Source of the DNA: Epichloe hybrida
Taxonomy: Eukaryota > Ascomycota > Sordariomycetes > Hypocreales > Clavicipitaceae
DNA: 64,000 nucleotides
Assembly (NCBI GenBank): GCA_019022495.1
Contig: JAFEKR010000031.1
Coordinates: 434,001-498,000, forward strand
Reading direction: 5' to 3'
A model generated the notes under the pieces. The model saw nothing but the letters and a program-made list of their open reading frames with translations. It searched no databases and had not been told where the DNA came from. Position 1 is the stretch's first letter. Each line of letters starts with the position of its first letter. The position numbers were made by a program, and so were the translations under genes. This document shows positions 31,616 through 43,937 of this stretch, piece by piece.

Positions 31616-34267
31616 ACCTTTAGGCTAACTAGTGCTATAAAGGTATATTAAGTGTGTTAAGTTACTTATTTTTTACTTATTTCTTACTAACCTTTCTATA
31701 TAAGCTACCTCTATCTTATACTAAAACTATCTAGTTTTATAGTAATAACTATAAGTTTCCTTAGTAGCTATAGCTCCCTTTCCCTCTCTTCTAGTTTATA
31801 TATAGCTTTCCCTTACTCTTTTACTTAGTCTTTACTAACTTTTTTATAGGAGAACCCTAAGGATACTATATTTATCTAGGAGGCAAGAATAGTCCTTTAG
31901 CTCTAGCCTCTAGCCCTTTAACCCTAGGTATATAGCCTAGGTTATAGTAATTTACTGCTTTTACTACGCTATAGAGAAGGTAATTTAGGGTAATAAAAAC
32001 TAGGTAAAGTATAGCTTTAATAGCTAGAATATAGTCTCCTATATAGGGGCTATAATAAAGGGTTTTCCTATTATTTTGCCTATGCTTTAGGTGTATTTTC
32101 CTTTATTTTTTAGTAGCATAACCTAGGCCTTTAGGCAATAGTTTTTATGGTAACTAGCGAGGTTAGGCCTTTTCTATGGCGTGTTTGTGTTCCTTTGTTA
32201 GTGCCTTAATCCCGTATTACTATCTTTATTACTAGACCTTAGTAACTAGTAAGATTAGGTCTTTTCTATAGTATATTTGTGTTTCTTTATTAGTACTTTA
32301 ATCCTATATTACTACTTTTCTTACTAGACTTGTTTTAGTAAAATACCTAAATTATATATTAAGCGCTTTCTATATCTTTTACTAGAACTTATTAGTTATA
32401 TTTACTTAGCTAACCCTTTTATTTTACTAGGTATTTATCGCCTTCTTAGGTCTTCCTATAGTCCTTAACTTCCTTAACTTTATACTTATTATCTTTATTC
32501 TCTAAGTCTAGTATTAGTATTTCCTTATTTCTAGTGTCTTTATAGTAATTCTATAGCTCTAATAGGCTAACATAAAATATATTATATAACTAACTATATT
32601 TTTTAGGTAATATAAGTCTATATACTTATTTTCCTATAGTATTAAGTACTTAAAATAGTCTAATAAATCTAGGGGTTAGCTTTTGTTTTATATCCTTAAG
32701 CCTAATATTCTTTACTAATAATAGTACTAGGTTACCTTTTTTTAGTATTAATAGCTAGTAACGCTAGTTATAGTACTTTACTTAGGTCTTAGAGGCTTTT
32801 GCCTAGTTTTACTTTAGTTACTCTTTAACTTTATATAGCTTTATAATATATATATAAGCTTCTAGTACCTCCCTTTCTTTAGTCTTATCCCTAAGAGCTA
32901 GGTAAAATTTAAGTAAATAGCTTATAAGGGAGTAATTAGAAAAGTAACCTATAGTTTTATTTACTATATTATTATAGGTAAATTAGGCTATTAGGAGTAG
33001 CTTAGGCTATATTTATTAGTTATTAGCTATAAAGCATTAGAGGTAATGCTTAAGCACTTAGTTTATTCTCTTTATTTACCTATTAGTTTAGGGGTAAAAT
33101 ACTATAAAAAGCCTTTGCTTTATATATAATAAGTAATATAGGTCTAACTAGAATTAGCTTATAAAGACTAATCCCCTATTAAATATAATGCCCTCTAGTG
33201 CCCTAAACCTTAGTTTAATCTTCTTATAGAAAATCTTTACTAGTTTAACTACATTAATTATTATAGTTATAAGTAGGAAGATAAAGTACTTAGTAAATTA
33301 GTTTATAATTACTAGGATTACATTAGTCTCTTATTTACTTGCTTAGGTAACTAGTAATTTTATAATAAAATCTATTAAGATTTTTACCTATAGTTACTAT
33401 AGTATTAGCAGGGATTTAAGGCTTCTATATAAGCAATGCCTTCTAGCTATTACCTACTAGTAAACCCTATAGCTTATAATATAGTTAGATACTAACTTGC
33501 TTATACCTAGCCACTAGAAGTAATGCTTTAATAGCTTAAGAGTGTATTTAGTCCTAAAGTAACTTACTAGTAAATTATTATAGTGTAGCTATAGAAGCTC
33601 TTATTATAAGATAGGCTCCTAAGGAATAACTACTTAGTCTTAGTACATTAGGAAACTCCTTATATTACATAACTATAGACTAGCTTTTCCTTTATCTCTT
33701 ACTAGGGAATTATTAATCTTACTATTTTACCTCTATAAATCTAGATCTTAATCCTATGCCTTTTATAGTAATTATACTAATAGTTTATTTAGCCTAGATT
33801 AGTAAGGATTTAGTAGCGTAATAGTCTCCTATATCTCTTATATTATACTAATATCTTAGACATATATTACCTTCTCCTAGAAATTACCCTTATTTAGCTA
33901 ATCTTTTACTAGATCTATAGTAGCTAACTAGTCTCTTAACTAGGCTACTTTAGCCTCTAGAGCTCTCTCTATAGTAGCTAGGGCATTTTCCTCCCCTAAA
34001 GGTATCTTACTAAGCCTCTTTACTAAGACTAGGGTATTTTCCTCCCCTAAAGGTATCTTACTATATTTTCTTTAAGAGATAAAGGGTCTTATTATAAGTA
34101 TAGTTTTATTAGTATATAGTATATCTTTACCTATAGTATTAACCTTATTTAATTAGGTATAACTCTTATTTATTAGGGTTAAGTTATTATCTAATATTAC
34201 TCTAGTAAATTAAGTAGTTTTTCCCCTTATATTACTCTTAAGTAGCTAGTAAGAGAAGCTTTAGAAT

Positions 34268-34469
34268 TATAAGAATAATAGTAACTAGGCAAGAGGTATA
34301 AAGGCTTTAATGTATTAACTAAAGCTTACTAAGTCTAAGTGTGTTATATATATAAGTTACTAGCTTATAGCTAGTAGCTTACTAGTGTCACGTAGACCTA
34401 GCCCTAGGACATAGCCTACCTGCAGGGTGCACTAGTGATTACGGGTGTTGTTATGAGTGGGGCCTCACA
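34268..34469 (-). repeat. 5' LTR of the reverse Gypsy element
   Basis: 202 bp, plus-strand ends TATAAGAATAATAG and GGGGCCTCACA. It retains GC-rich words such as CCTGCAGGGTGCACTAG. Confidence 0.85.
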
Positions 34470-35669
34470 CATATAGATAACGCTATATGTTATTACTAAT
34501 CTAGTACTAAAGTAAATAACTTCTAGGTTATAGGGTTAAATTATTAATAATGGCATTAATTTTAGTAAGACTCTAGCCTATGCTAGACTAGTAGTTAATT
34601 AGCCTAAGGCTTTTATATCTAGTATAATTTCTCTAAAGACCTCTTTAAAATAGTGTCCTTTAGATATATAATAGATTAAATTATCTTTATTAGAATTCTC
34701 TTTAAGGTATAGCTTTTACTTAAGTAAGGCATATTGAAAAGCCTAATTCTTAAGCATTATAAGGATATTAATATTATCTATTATTTATAATCCTATGTAA
34801 AAGAATTATATAATACTAAGTTATACCTTTAATAATAGCTTTTTCTTAATATTATTATTATTATTATCTTAGGCCTAAGTAAAGGCCTTAAGCTATATCT
34901 CCTAGTCTTTTATTTTCTCTTCCTTATTATTATTATTTCCTTTAAATAAAGTAAGAAATACCTAGAACTTCTTCTTTATAAAAGGTAAGTAATAGTTCTT
35001 ACTAGCTTATTACCTCTCTTTCTTTTTTTAATATTTAATATTAGTATAATTTAATAACTAGTAGTTACTCTTACTATAAATAAAGCATTACTTAAGTTAT
35101 CTAGAGTTACTATAATAACCTTCTTTTCCTTAGTCTCTCTAATTTTATTAGCTATATTAGTAGTCTATAAACATTACCTCTAATAGGTCTTTATCTTAAT
35201 ACTAGTAGTATTAGTTACTCCTTACACTACTCTTTATAATTATAATTAACTTATAGAGGTTATTAGTAAGGTTTTTAAAGCCTAGTATATATATATACTT
35301 TACTACCTAATATTTAAGAATACTAAAGACTATATTTAAGGTATTTAATAAAATCTTAAGGCACTTAAGCTTACTCTTTTTAGGGTTTTAAGTAATAATA
35401 TTTTTAAGGGTTATATTACTTTACTTATAGTAATAGAACTATTAATTACTTTCTATTTTAAAGTATTAATAAATATTTATAATTATCTTTTTATAAAAGA
35501 GGTTCTTACTAGTAAGGTAATTAAGAAAGTATTATTTAGTACTTTCTATTAATATAATAAGGAATGCTTTACTAAAATATAACTTAGGGAGGTTAATCTA
35601 GTTACACTTGCTCTTAAAGAGTGTAAGCTTTAGCAAGAGAAAGTTATATAGCTTCCTACTATTAGAGCA
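34470..35669. other. Unclassified AT-rich transposon-derived segment
   Basis: This lies between the reverse Gypsy 5' LTR and the next forward Gypsy 5' LTR. It has the same CpA/TpG depletion as its neighbours and stops in every frame. On the minus strand a stretch near 34530-34740 reads like protein with only TAA/TAG interruptions (GHYFKEVFREIILDIKALG), so it is probably another retroelement, but I cannot name the family. Confidence 0.5.
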
Positions 35670-35867
35670 TGTGAGGCCCCACTCACAACAACAGGTGCAC
35701 CTGCGCACCCCATAGGCTAGCGAGGCCCTAGGGCTAGGTCCACGTGACACTAGCAAGTCACTAGCTATAAGGCAGTGACTTGCATGTATAACATATTTAG
35801 ACTTAGTAAGCTTTAGTTAATATACTAGAGCCCCTATACCTTTTACCTAGCTACTATTATTCTTATA
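35670..35867 (+). repeat. 5' LTR of Gypsy element 2
   Basis: 198 bp from TGTGAGGCCCCACTCACAAC. The LTR retains CpA, CpG and TpG, unlike the gag sequence that follows it. Confidence 0.85.
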
Positions 35868-37237
35868 ATTCTAAAGCTTCTCTTACTAGTTACCTAGGAG
35901 TAATATAAGGGGAAGAATTACTTAATTTACTAGAGTAATATTAGATAATAACCTAACCCTAATAAATAAGAGTTATACCTAATTAAATAAGGGTAATACT
36001 ATAGGTAAAGATACACTATATACTAATAAAACTATGCTTATAATAAGACCCTTTACCTCTTATAGTAAAGCTATAGTAATACTAAAGTAAATTACTTAGC
36101 TAGAAAAACTCTAAAGATTATAAGAATAAAAATAAAAGCTTATTAACCTTATTAAGGGTAACTTAAGGGAAGTATAAGGGAAAAGTAAGTAAAAAGCTAG
36201 CCTTTTCTTAAGTAATAGTAACTAAGAGATTAAAGTTAAAAATATTACTAAGCTTTAATACCTTATAAACCCCTAGAAGTATAAGATATAAATAAATAAC
36301 CTAAACTATACCTTTAATAAGGTAAAGAAAAAATATTAATATAATTACTAAAAGATTCTCTTTACACTTAACTATATATATACTAACTATAAGGTAAGAT
36401 AAAATAAATACCTTAATAAAAAACAGGCTAATAGCTAGGATAATCTTAAGGATAACTAGGATAAATTCTAGACCTAAATACTTATATTACTTAAAGACTT
36501 TATAAATTATAATACTTAAATAGCTATATAGCTTAAGAATATAAAGTAATATAAAGGCTAAAGTCTTATTAAATTTAGTATTTTCCTAGATTTACTAGAG
36601 ATATACCTAGAAAAAGCCCTAGAAAAGTCCTATACCCTTATATTCTTTATAAAGTTACTCCCTAATTTATAGGACTATATTAACTTATATACCTCTATTA
36701 CTAGGAAAATATAAAAGAAAGTTATATAACTTACCTAGTGATTTTAGGAGGCTATACTAAGGAGTAAGTAAAAGCCTAAATATTTAGAAAATAAGGAATT
36801 ATATAAAAACCCCTAATATTATAAAAATAACTTACCCTAAGGTTATAGGCTATATAGAGATTAAAGAAATAAAGACTAGGAAAAGGGCCTAGCTATATAC
36901 TTAAATAATAGTAAAGTTAGGGATAAGAGATAATATTTTAACTATAATAGCCTAGATTACCTTATAAATAGGTATAATAAGCTAAGGAAAAAACCCTAAG
37001 ATAAATAAGGAAACTTCCTAAGGTAAAAGTAAAGGCCTTTATCTTTACCTTAAATACTAAGGTACTAATTAGGTATTAATTTTACATACTAGTTACTATT
37101 TATAGGCATAAAGATATTAAAATAGTAGTAAATCTAGATAGCTATACTAAGCTTAATATTATTAGTATTAAATTTATAAGAAACTATAAGCTTAATTAGG
37201 CTAAGGCTATAGTACTTATTCTCTAAGTAGTAAAGGC

Positions 37238-37647
37238 CAGAGTATTGTTTGTAGTTAGTGTAGTGTGTTTTGTAGTTTTTACGTTTAATTTTATAGCTAG
37301 CTTATAATTAAATAGATTATCCTATAAATCACGTAATCCTATAGAGATAAATCCTAAGAAAAATACTATATATAAAAGTGGGTCTAAAAGTGGACCCCTT
37401 GCCTGTAAATTAGAAAAACTACATTTGTAGTGTATTCTTAGTGCTAAAATGTAGTAAAATGTAGTTTTTCTAATTTATAGGCAAGGGGTCCACTTTTAGA
37501 CCCACTTTTATATATAACTACATTGTAGTTTTTTAGTTATCTATCTAAAAAAAGAAGTTTTATATCTCTATATATTTTCTAAGATTAGATACATATTATT
37601 TGTTAAATAAAAAATACACTACAAATCAATTGTAGTGCAATACTCTG
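37238..37647. mobile_element. 410-bp hAT-like MITE (CAGAGTATTG ends, 8-bp duplication)
   Basis: The ends are CAGAGTATTG and CAATACTCTG. The 8-bp duplication GTAAAGGC lies at 37230-37237 and 37648-37655. The empty site is visible in the Gypsy copy near 45300 (GTAAGGGC). Terminal motif and 8-bp duplication fit the hAT superfamily. There is no coding capacity. A near-perfect palindrome sits inside. Confidence 0.88.
37367..37516. repeat. Palindrome: 58-bp arms, one mismatch, 34-base loop
   Basis: Arms at 37367-37424 and 37459-37516 (TATATATAAAAGTGGGTCTA... on the left) are reverse complements with a single G/A difference. The TATATA ends would fit a TA-targeting foldback element nested in the MITE. 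Confidence 0.93.
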
Positions 37648-37655
37648 GTAAAGGC

Positions 37656-40130
37656 CCTTATAGTTCCTTAATATAGTATTTATAAGGTATTTATTATTAT
37701 TAAAGACTTAAGAGAGAAAGAAAAAGACCTTAAGTTACTATATATAGCTATAAATAAAGACCTAAGAGTAAGAGGAAGCCTTATCTTAATTAAAATATAT
37801 ATACTTACTAAAGAATATATATATCTTTTATTTATACTTATAAGAGTAATAGTTTAAGAAAAAGAAAATAGCCTTTTTACTTATAACTTCCTATAGGTTT
37901 ATAAAGGTAATATATAATAAGGCTATTATATATACTATTATAGGAGTTATAAAAGATAAGTTTATTACCCTTAAAAATAATAAGAAAGTAAAAGTATATA
38001 AAACTATTAAAGATATTCTTATAAAACTATATAAGTTTAAAGATATATTTATAGTAAATAAGGTAAGTAATTTACTATTAAGAAAGAAAACTAATTATAT
38101 AATTAACCTAATACCTAAGGCTACGCCCTTATATAGATTAATTTACCCTCTCTCCTAAAGTAAGTTAAAGGAACTCTATAAATATATTAATAAAAACCTA
38201 TAGAAAAGGTAAATAAAACCCTCTAAGAGCCTTATAGGTATACTTATCCTATTTATACTAAAGAAGAATAAAATACTTTAACTATATATAGATTATTAAG
38301 GACTTAATAAAGTAATATAAAAGAATTACTACACTCTCCCCTTAATTTTAGAAATCCTAGACTAGTGCTAAGAAGCCTATTACTTCTTAAAGATTAATAT
38401 TAAGAATACTTATTACTAAATCTATATTAAAGAGAGTAATAAGTAAAAGACTATATTTTATACTTATTATAAATACTATAAATATCTTATAATACCCTTT
38501 AAGCTAACTAATACCTTAGTTACTTTTTAAAGCTATATTTATAAAGCGCTATATAGGCTAGTAAATACTATTTATATAGTATATCTAGATAATATCCTTA
38601 TTTTCTTAAAAATATAAGAAAAGTATACTATATATATTAAGGAAGTCCTAGAATATATAAGGTTAGTAAAGCTATATATAAAACCCTTAAAGTATTTATT
38701 TTACTAAGAATTAGTAAAATTCCTAGGGTTTATTTTATTAGTTAATAGTATCTTAATAGATATATATAAAGTTAATATAATCTAGAACTAGAAAAAGCCT
38801 ATAAGCTTTAAAGATATATAGTCTTTCCTAGGATTTTATAACTTTTACTAAAGGTTTATTTACTAATACTCTAGGATTATAGCACTATTATATATGCTAA
38901 TAAAAGGTAGTTAAAATAGTATTTAGACTAGGAAGTTTATATTTAAGGAAAGGAAATAGCTAGTATTTAACTAGCTAAAGAATGCCTTTTAATAGGTGCC
39001 TTTTCTTTATTATTATAACTTAAGTTAGCTAGTGTATATTAAGATAAATACTTTAGTCTTTATAATAGTAAGAATCTTATCTTAATAAGATAATAAGGGC
39101 TAATAATACCCTATAGTATTTTAGTTAAGGAAGTTTATAAATACTAAATATAATTATAGTATAGTAAATTAGAAGTTACTTACTATAGTAAAGTTATTTA
39201 AACACTAGTAATATTATATTAAAGGTATAGTAACCCTAGTAAAAGTCCTATTAGATTACTATAACTTATAGACTTTTATAAGGTAGTAAAAGCTAAATAG
39301 GAGGTAAGCTAAATAGTATATATTTCTCTGCCCCTTTTACTTTATAATTAGGCATAAACCTAGAAAGAGTAACCTAGTAAATACACTATTAAGATAGTTT
39401 AATTATAAAGGTAAACCCTTAATAAATAAGGCACTTTTACTAGAACTTTAGAAAAAAATAGTAATTACTAAAGAACTAGTAAAAGAAAAGATACTAATAT
39501 ATAAGAGAAAATATAGTAAGATACCTTTAGAGGAGGAAAATACCCTAGTCTTAATATATTAAAAAAGATATAGTAAGATACCTTTAAGGAAGGAAAATAC
39601 CTTAGTCTTAGTAAAAAGACTTAGTAAAATGCCTTTAAGGGAGGAAAATACCCTAGTTACTATAAAGAGAGCTTTAGAGGCTAAAGTAACCTAGTTAAAA
39701 GGCTAGATAGTTACTATAAATCTAGTAAAAGATTAGCTAAATAAGGGTAATTTCTAGGAGAAGGTAATATATATCTAAGATATTAGTATAGTATAAGAGA
39801 TATAGGAGACTATTATGCTACTAAATCCTTACTAATCTAGGCTAAATAAACTATTAGTGTAATTACTATAGAAGGTATAGGATTAAGATCTAGATTTATA
39901 AAGGTAAAATAGTAAGATTAATAATTCCCTAGTAAGAGGTAAGGGAAAAGCTAGTCTATAGTTATATAGTATAAGGGGTCTTCTAATATACGAAGACTAG
40001 GTAATTATTCCCTAGAAGCTTATCTTATAATAGGAGCTTTTATAGCTATACTATAATAATTTACTAGTAAGTTACTTTAGGACTAAACATACTCTTAAGC
40101 TATTAAAGTATTACTTCTAGTGGCTAGGCA
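37656..40130 (+). pseudogene. Gypsy element 2 protease-RT-RNase H remnant
   Basis: It is co-linear with 45309-47770 of the complete Gypsy copy, including the RT block ending YLDN-I-L-I-F (YLDD with Asp to Asn). It is saturated with TAA/TAG. Confidence 0.75.
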
Positions 40131-41337
40131 CAGAGTATTGTTTGTAGTGTAGTTAGTGTAGTTTTTAGGAAAATTTTGTATTTATAGTGTAGTTTTTTTT
40201 TTCTTGTAGTTAATGTATTATAGTTTTTTTTTTTATAGTGTAATGTATTGTAGTTTTTTTTTACTTGTAGTGTAGTGTAGTTAGTGTAGTTACTAACTAC
40301 ACTAACTACAAAAACTACAAATTAGTGTTAGTAAAAAAAAAGTAGGCCTTTTTATTATATAATGTTATTATAAGGATTAAAAGAAAGCTAGTTATATAGA
40401 AGCTTTTATTATTACCTATTTTACTTAATTAGTTATAGAATTTATAATATTTACCTTTTTTAAGAATTTTACTATAACTAGGGTTATTTATAATATTATA
40501 CCTTTTTAATAATACTATTATACTTATTACTTTATTTTACTAATATAACTTTAAGAAAAACTAACTTATTCTTTTATTTACTATTACTACTAATTATTTA
40601 CTATTTCTATAATTTATTATTATTATTTTAATTAAAAATACCCTAAACTAATATAATATAATTAGTTAATAAATCTAAATAAATAATAAGAAGTTAATAA
40701 AGTATATACTTAGTATTAATATATTATTAGTTATATAATAAGAACTTTAAAAAAGCTTAAACTATTTATTTACTATTTAAACTAATTAAATATTACTTTA
40801 AGCTTTATAATTCTAAAGCTTTAAGAAGTTATATATAGTAACTTTATATATCTTATTATAATAATATATAAAGAAAGAATATAATAAACTAATATTTATA
40901 ATTTATTAATAGATAACTAATAGTATTATTTTAATTACCCTATATAGCTTAATTAAGCTATAAAAAATAAGTTTAACTTATTTTTAAAAAGAATACTAGG
41001 ACTTAGTTTTATATAATATACTATACTTATTATAAAAGGTAGTTAAAGTACTAGGACTAGCTATATAATTAGCTATTTAGTAAAAAGAATATATATATAC
41101 TTATTATAAAAGCTTTAATAACCTTAATTACTATTATTTTACTTTTATTATTATTTTAAAAAAATATAAAAGAGAAAACATTTTTATAATATTAATATTT
41201 TTAAAAACCTTAAAATATAAAGTTATTAAAAACTATAGCTTTTACTATAGTAATTTACTTATAATTACTAGTATTTATATTTAAGTTATTTATTTATTAT
41301 TTATTATTTATTAAACTTTAACACTAATAATATCTTA

Positions 41338-41395
41338 GTAATCTTAGTAATCTTAGTAATCTTAGTAATCTTAGTAATCTTAGTAATACTAGTAA
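41338..41395. repeat. 9-bp tandem repeat (TAATCTTAG)n
   Basis: About six copies of TAATCTTAG, followed by ACTAGTAAT/ATTAGTAAT variants. A shorter version is present at the matching place in the third copy (near 52460). Confidence 0.8.
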
Positions 41396-41906
41396 TATTA
41401 GTAATATTAGTATTATAAGCTATTATAAGCTATTATAAGCTATAATAAGATATAATAAGCTACTTATATTAAGTTTACTAGTAGTTCTTTTTATAGTTTT
41501 TTTAAAATAAGTAATAATAATAATTTATAGAAATATAAAATAATTTATAGAAATAGTAAATAATATAATAAGAAGGTTTTTCTTTAAGTTATATTAGGGA
41601 AATAAAGTATTAAGTTAAATAGTATTATTAAAAAAGTATAATATTATATATAACCTTACTTAGTTATAGTAAAATCACTAAAATAAAATAATATTATAAA
41701 TTCTATAATTAATTAAATAAAATAGGTAATAATAAAAGCTTTTATATAACTAGCATTCTTTTAATCCTTATAATACTAATAACTAATAAAAAGTCTAATA
41801 CTATATTTGTAGTGTTTGTAGTTAGTGTAGTTTAGGAAAAAAAATTTGTAGTGTAATGTATTATAGTTAGTGTAGTGTAGTTTTTTTTTCCTTATAGTTA
41901 GTGTAG

Positions 41907-42038
41907 TTTGTAGTGTAGTGTAGTTTGTAGTGTAGTGTAGTTTGTAGTGTAGTGTAGTTTGTAGTGTAGTGTAGTTTGTAGTGTAGTGTAGTTTGTAGTG
42001 TAGTGTAGTTTGTAGTGTAGTGTAGTTTGTAGTGTAGT
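41907..42038. repeat. 17-bp tandem repeat in the hAT-like element end
   Basis: Seven exact units of TTTGTAGTGTAGTGTAG and a partial eighth lie just inside the right end. The GTAGTGTAG word also occurs at the left end, in line with the clustered sub-terminal repeats of hAT elements. Confidence 0.92.
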
Positions 42039-42102
42039 TACTATATTACACTACAAATACTACACTACACTACACGTTTTAGTGCAATACTCTGGCTAGG
42101 CA

Positions 42103-43735
42103 TAAGTAAGTTAGTATTTAACTATATTATAAGCTATAGGGTTTACTAGTAAGTAATAGCTAGAAGGCATTACCTATATAAAAGCCTTAAATCCTTACTA
42201 ATACTATAGTAACTATAGGCAAAAATCTTAATAGATTTTATTATAAGATTACTAGCTACCTAAGTAAGTAAATAAAAGAATAATATAATCCTAGTAATTA
42301 TAGACTAATTACTAAGTACTTTATTTTCTTACTTATAACTATAATAATTAATATAGCTAAACTAGTAAAGCTTTTCTATAAGGAGATTAAACTAAGGTTT
42401 AGGACACTAGAGGGTATTATATTTAATAGGGGATTAGTCTTTATAAGCTAATTCTAGTTAGACCTATATTACTTATTATATATAAAGCAAAGGCTTTTTA
42501 TAGTATTTTACCCCTAAACTAATAGGTAAATAAAGAGAATAAACTAAGTGCTTAAGCATTACCTCTAATGCTTTATAGCTAATAACTAATAAATATAGCC
42601 TAAGCTACTCCTAATAGCCTAATTTACCTATAATAATATAGTAAATAAAACTATAGGTTACTTTTCTAATTACTCCCTTATAGGCTATTTACCTAAGTTT
42701 TACCTAGCTCTTAGGGATAAGACTAAAGAAAGGGAAATACTAAAAGCCTATATATATATTATAAAGCTATATAAAGTTAAAGAGTAACTAAAGTAAAACT
42801 AAGTAAAAGCTACTAAAACTTAAGTAAAGTACTATAACTAGTATTACTAGCTATTAATACTAAAAAGAGGTAACCTAGTACTAATATTAGTAAAGAATAT
42901 TAGGCTTAAGAATATAAAATAAAAGCTAACCCCTAGATTTATTAGACTATTTTAAGTACTTAATACTATAGGAAAATAAGTATATAGACTTATATTACCT
43001 AAAAAATATAGTTAGCTATATAATATATTTTATACTAGCTTATTAAAGCTATAGAATTACTATAAAGATACTAGAGATAAGGAAATACTAATACTAGACT
43101 TAGAGAATAAAAATAATAAGTATAAAGTTAAGGAGGTTAAAGACTATAGGAAAACCTAAGAAAGTAATAAATACCTAGTAAAATAAAAGGGTTAGCTAAG
43201 TAAATATAACTAATAGATTCTAGTAAAGGATATAGAAAGCACTTAATATATAATTTAAGTATTTTACTAAAATAAGTCTAGTAAGAAAAGTAATAAGATA
43301 TAAGTAAGTTATAGGTAAAAAGATATAATATTCTTATAGAAAAGGCATAGCCTTATTAGTTACTATTATACTCTAGAATAAAAAGCTTAGATTACTTACT
43401 AAAAAATAAAAGAAAACACGCTTATAAAGTAAGGAGAGTTAAGGGAAACCCCTTTATAGTGGCTCTTATATAGGAATACACTATACCCTTCTAAAGAAGG
43501 TATTTACTTACTTTCTTATTCTCCCTAATAAGGCCCCTTATCACTTAGAAAAAGCAATGCTTTACCACACCCTAGGGCATAAAACCTAGGTCATAAGACT
43601 GCAAACGCAAAGTTACCTTTGTCTTCTAGACGCGGAAAAGTTCGCGATAGTTAACGCCTCCTACCCCGAAACATAAGCGAAGCACTAGCGTATAGGTAAG
43701 GAAGAGACAAACCTAGTGAACCTTTACGGCCCTTG
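42103..43735 (+). pseudogene. Gypsy element 2 integrase and C-terminal region remnant
   Basis: It is co-linear with 47780-49530 of the complete copy, including the integrase core. The 3' part (43560-43735) is noticeably less mutated, with CpG/CpA retained. It ends at the CCTTG duplication where the inner Gypsy copy begins. Confidence 0.75.
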
Positions 43736-43937
43736 TGTGAGGCCCTGCTTATAACAACACCCGTAATCACTAGTGCACCCCGCGGGCAGGCTATGTCCTA
43801 GGGCTAGGTTCACGTAACACTAGCAAGCCACTAGCTATAAGCTAGTAACTCGCATGTATAACACACTTAGACCTAGTAAGCTTTAGTTAATATACTAAAG
43901 CCCCTATACCTCTTACCTAGCTACTATTATTCTTATA
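43736..43937 (+). repeat. 5' LTR of Gypsy element 3
   Basis: 202 bp. Its last bases CTTATA correspond to CTCACA in the 3' LTR. Confidence 0.9.

Larger units (their letters stand above)
23299..34469 (-). mobile_element. Reverse-oriented Gypsy element, internally deleted, split by the second Copia element
   Basis: The 3' LTR (23299-23496) and 5' LTR (34268-34469) are in minus orientation. The sequence next to the 3' LTR is the reverse complement of the Gypsy 3' untranslated region. Integrase is readable in reverse at about 32900-33450, and the segment between RNase H and integrase at about 33900-34080. Near 34080 the sequence jumps from that segment to the gag start, so about 3 kb (gag to RNase H, compared with the copy at 43736) is deleted. 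The Copia element 24211-31615 interrupts it with an exact 5-bp duplication. The outer flanks (TGCTC / CATAT) do not match. It is more diverged from the forward copies than they are from each other. Confidence 0.72.
40131..42094. mobile_element. 1,964-bp hAT-like element (CAGAGTATTG ends, 8-bp duplication)
   Basis: The ends are CAGAGTATTG and CAATACTCTG. The 8-bp duplication GCTAGGCA lies at 40123-40130 and 42095-42102. The uninterrupted site GTGGCTAGGCATAA is visible in the complete Gypsy copy near 47772. Sub-terminal GTAGTGTAG repeats occur at both ends. A long, imperfect inner inverted repeat is also seen (around 40340-40450 against 41690-41800). No transposase frame survives or is recognisable. 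Confidence 0.85.

Noticed and set aside
41338..42040. Centromeric satellite
   Set aside because: The 9- and 17-bp arrays are only ~60-130 bp long and lie inside a single hAT-like element with exact duplications.
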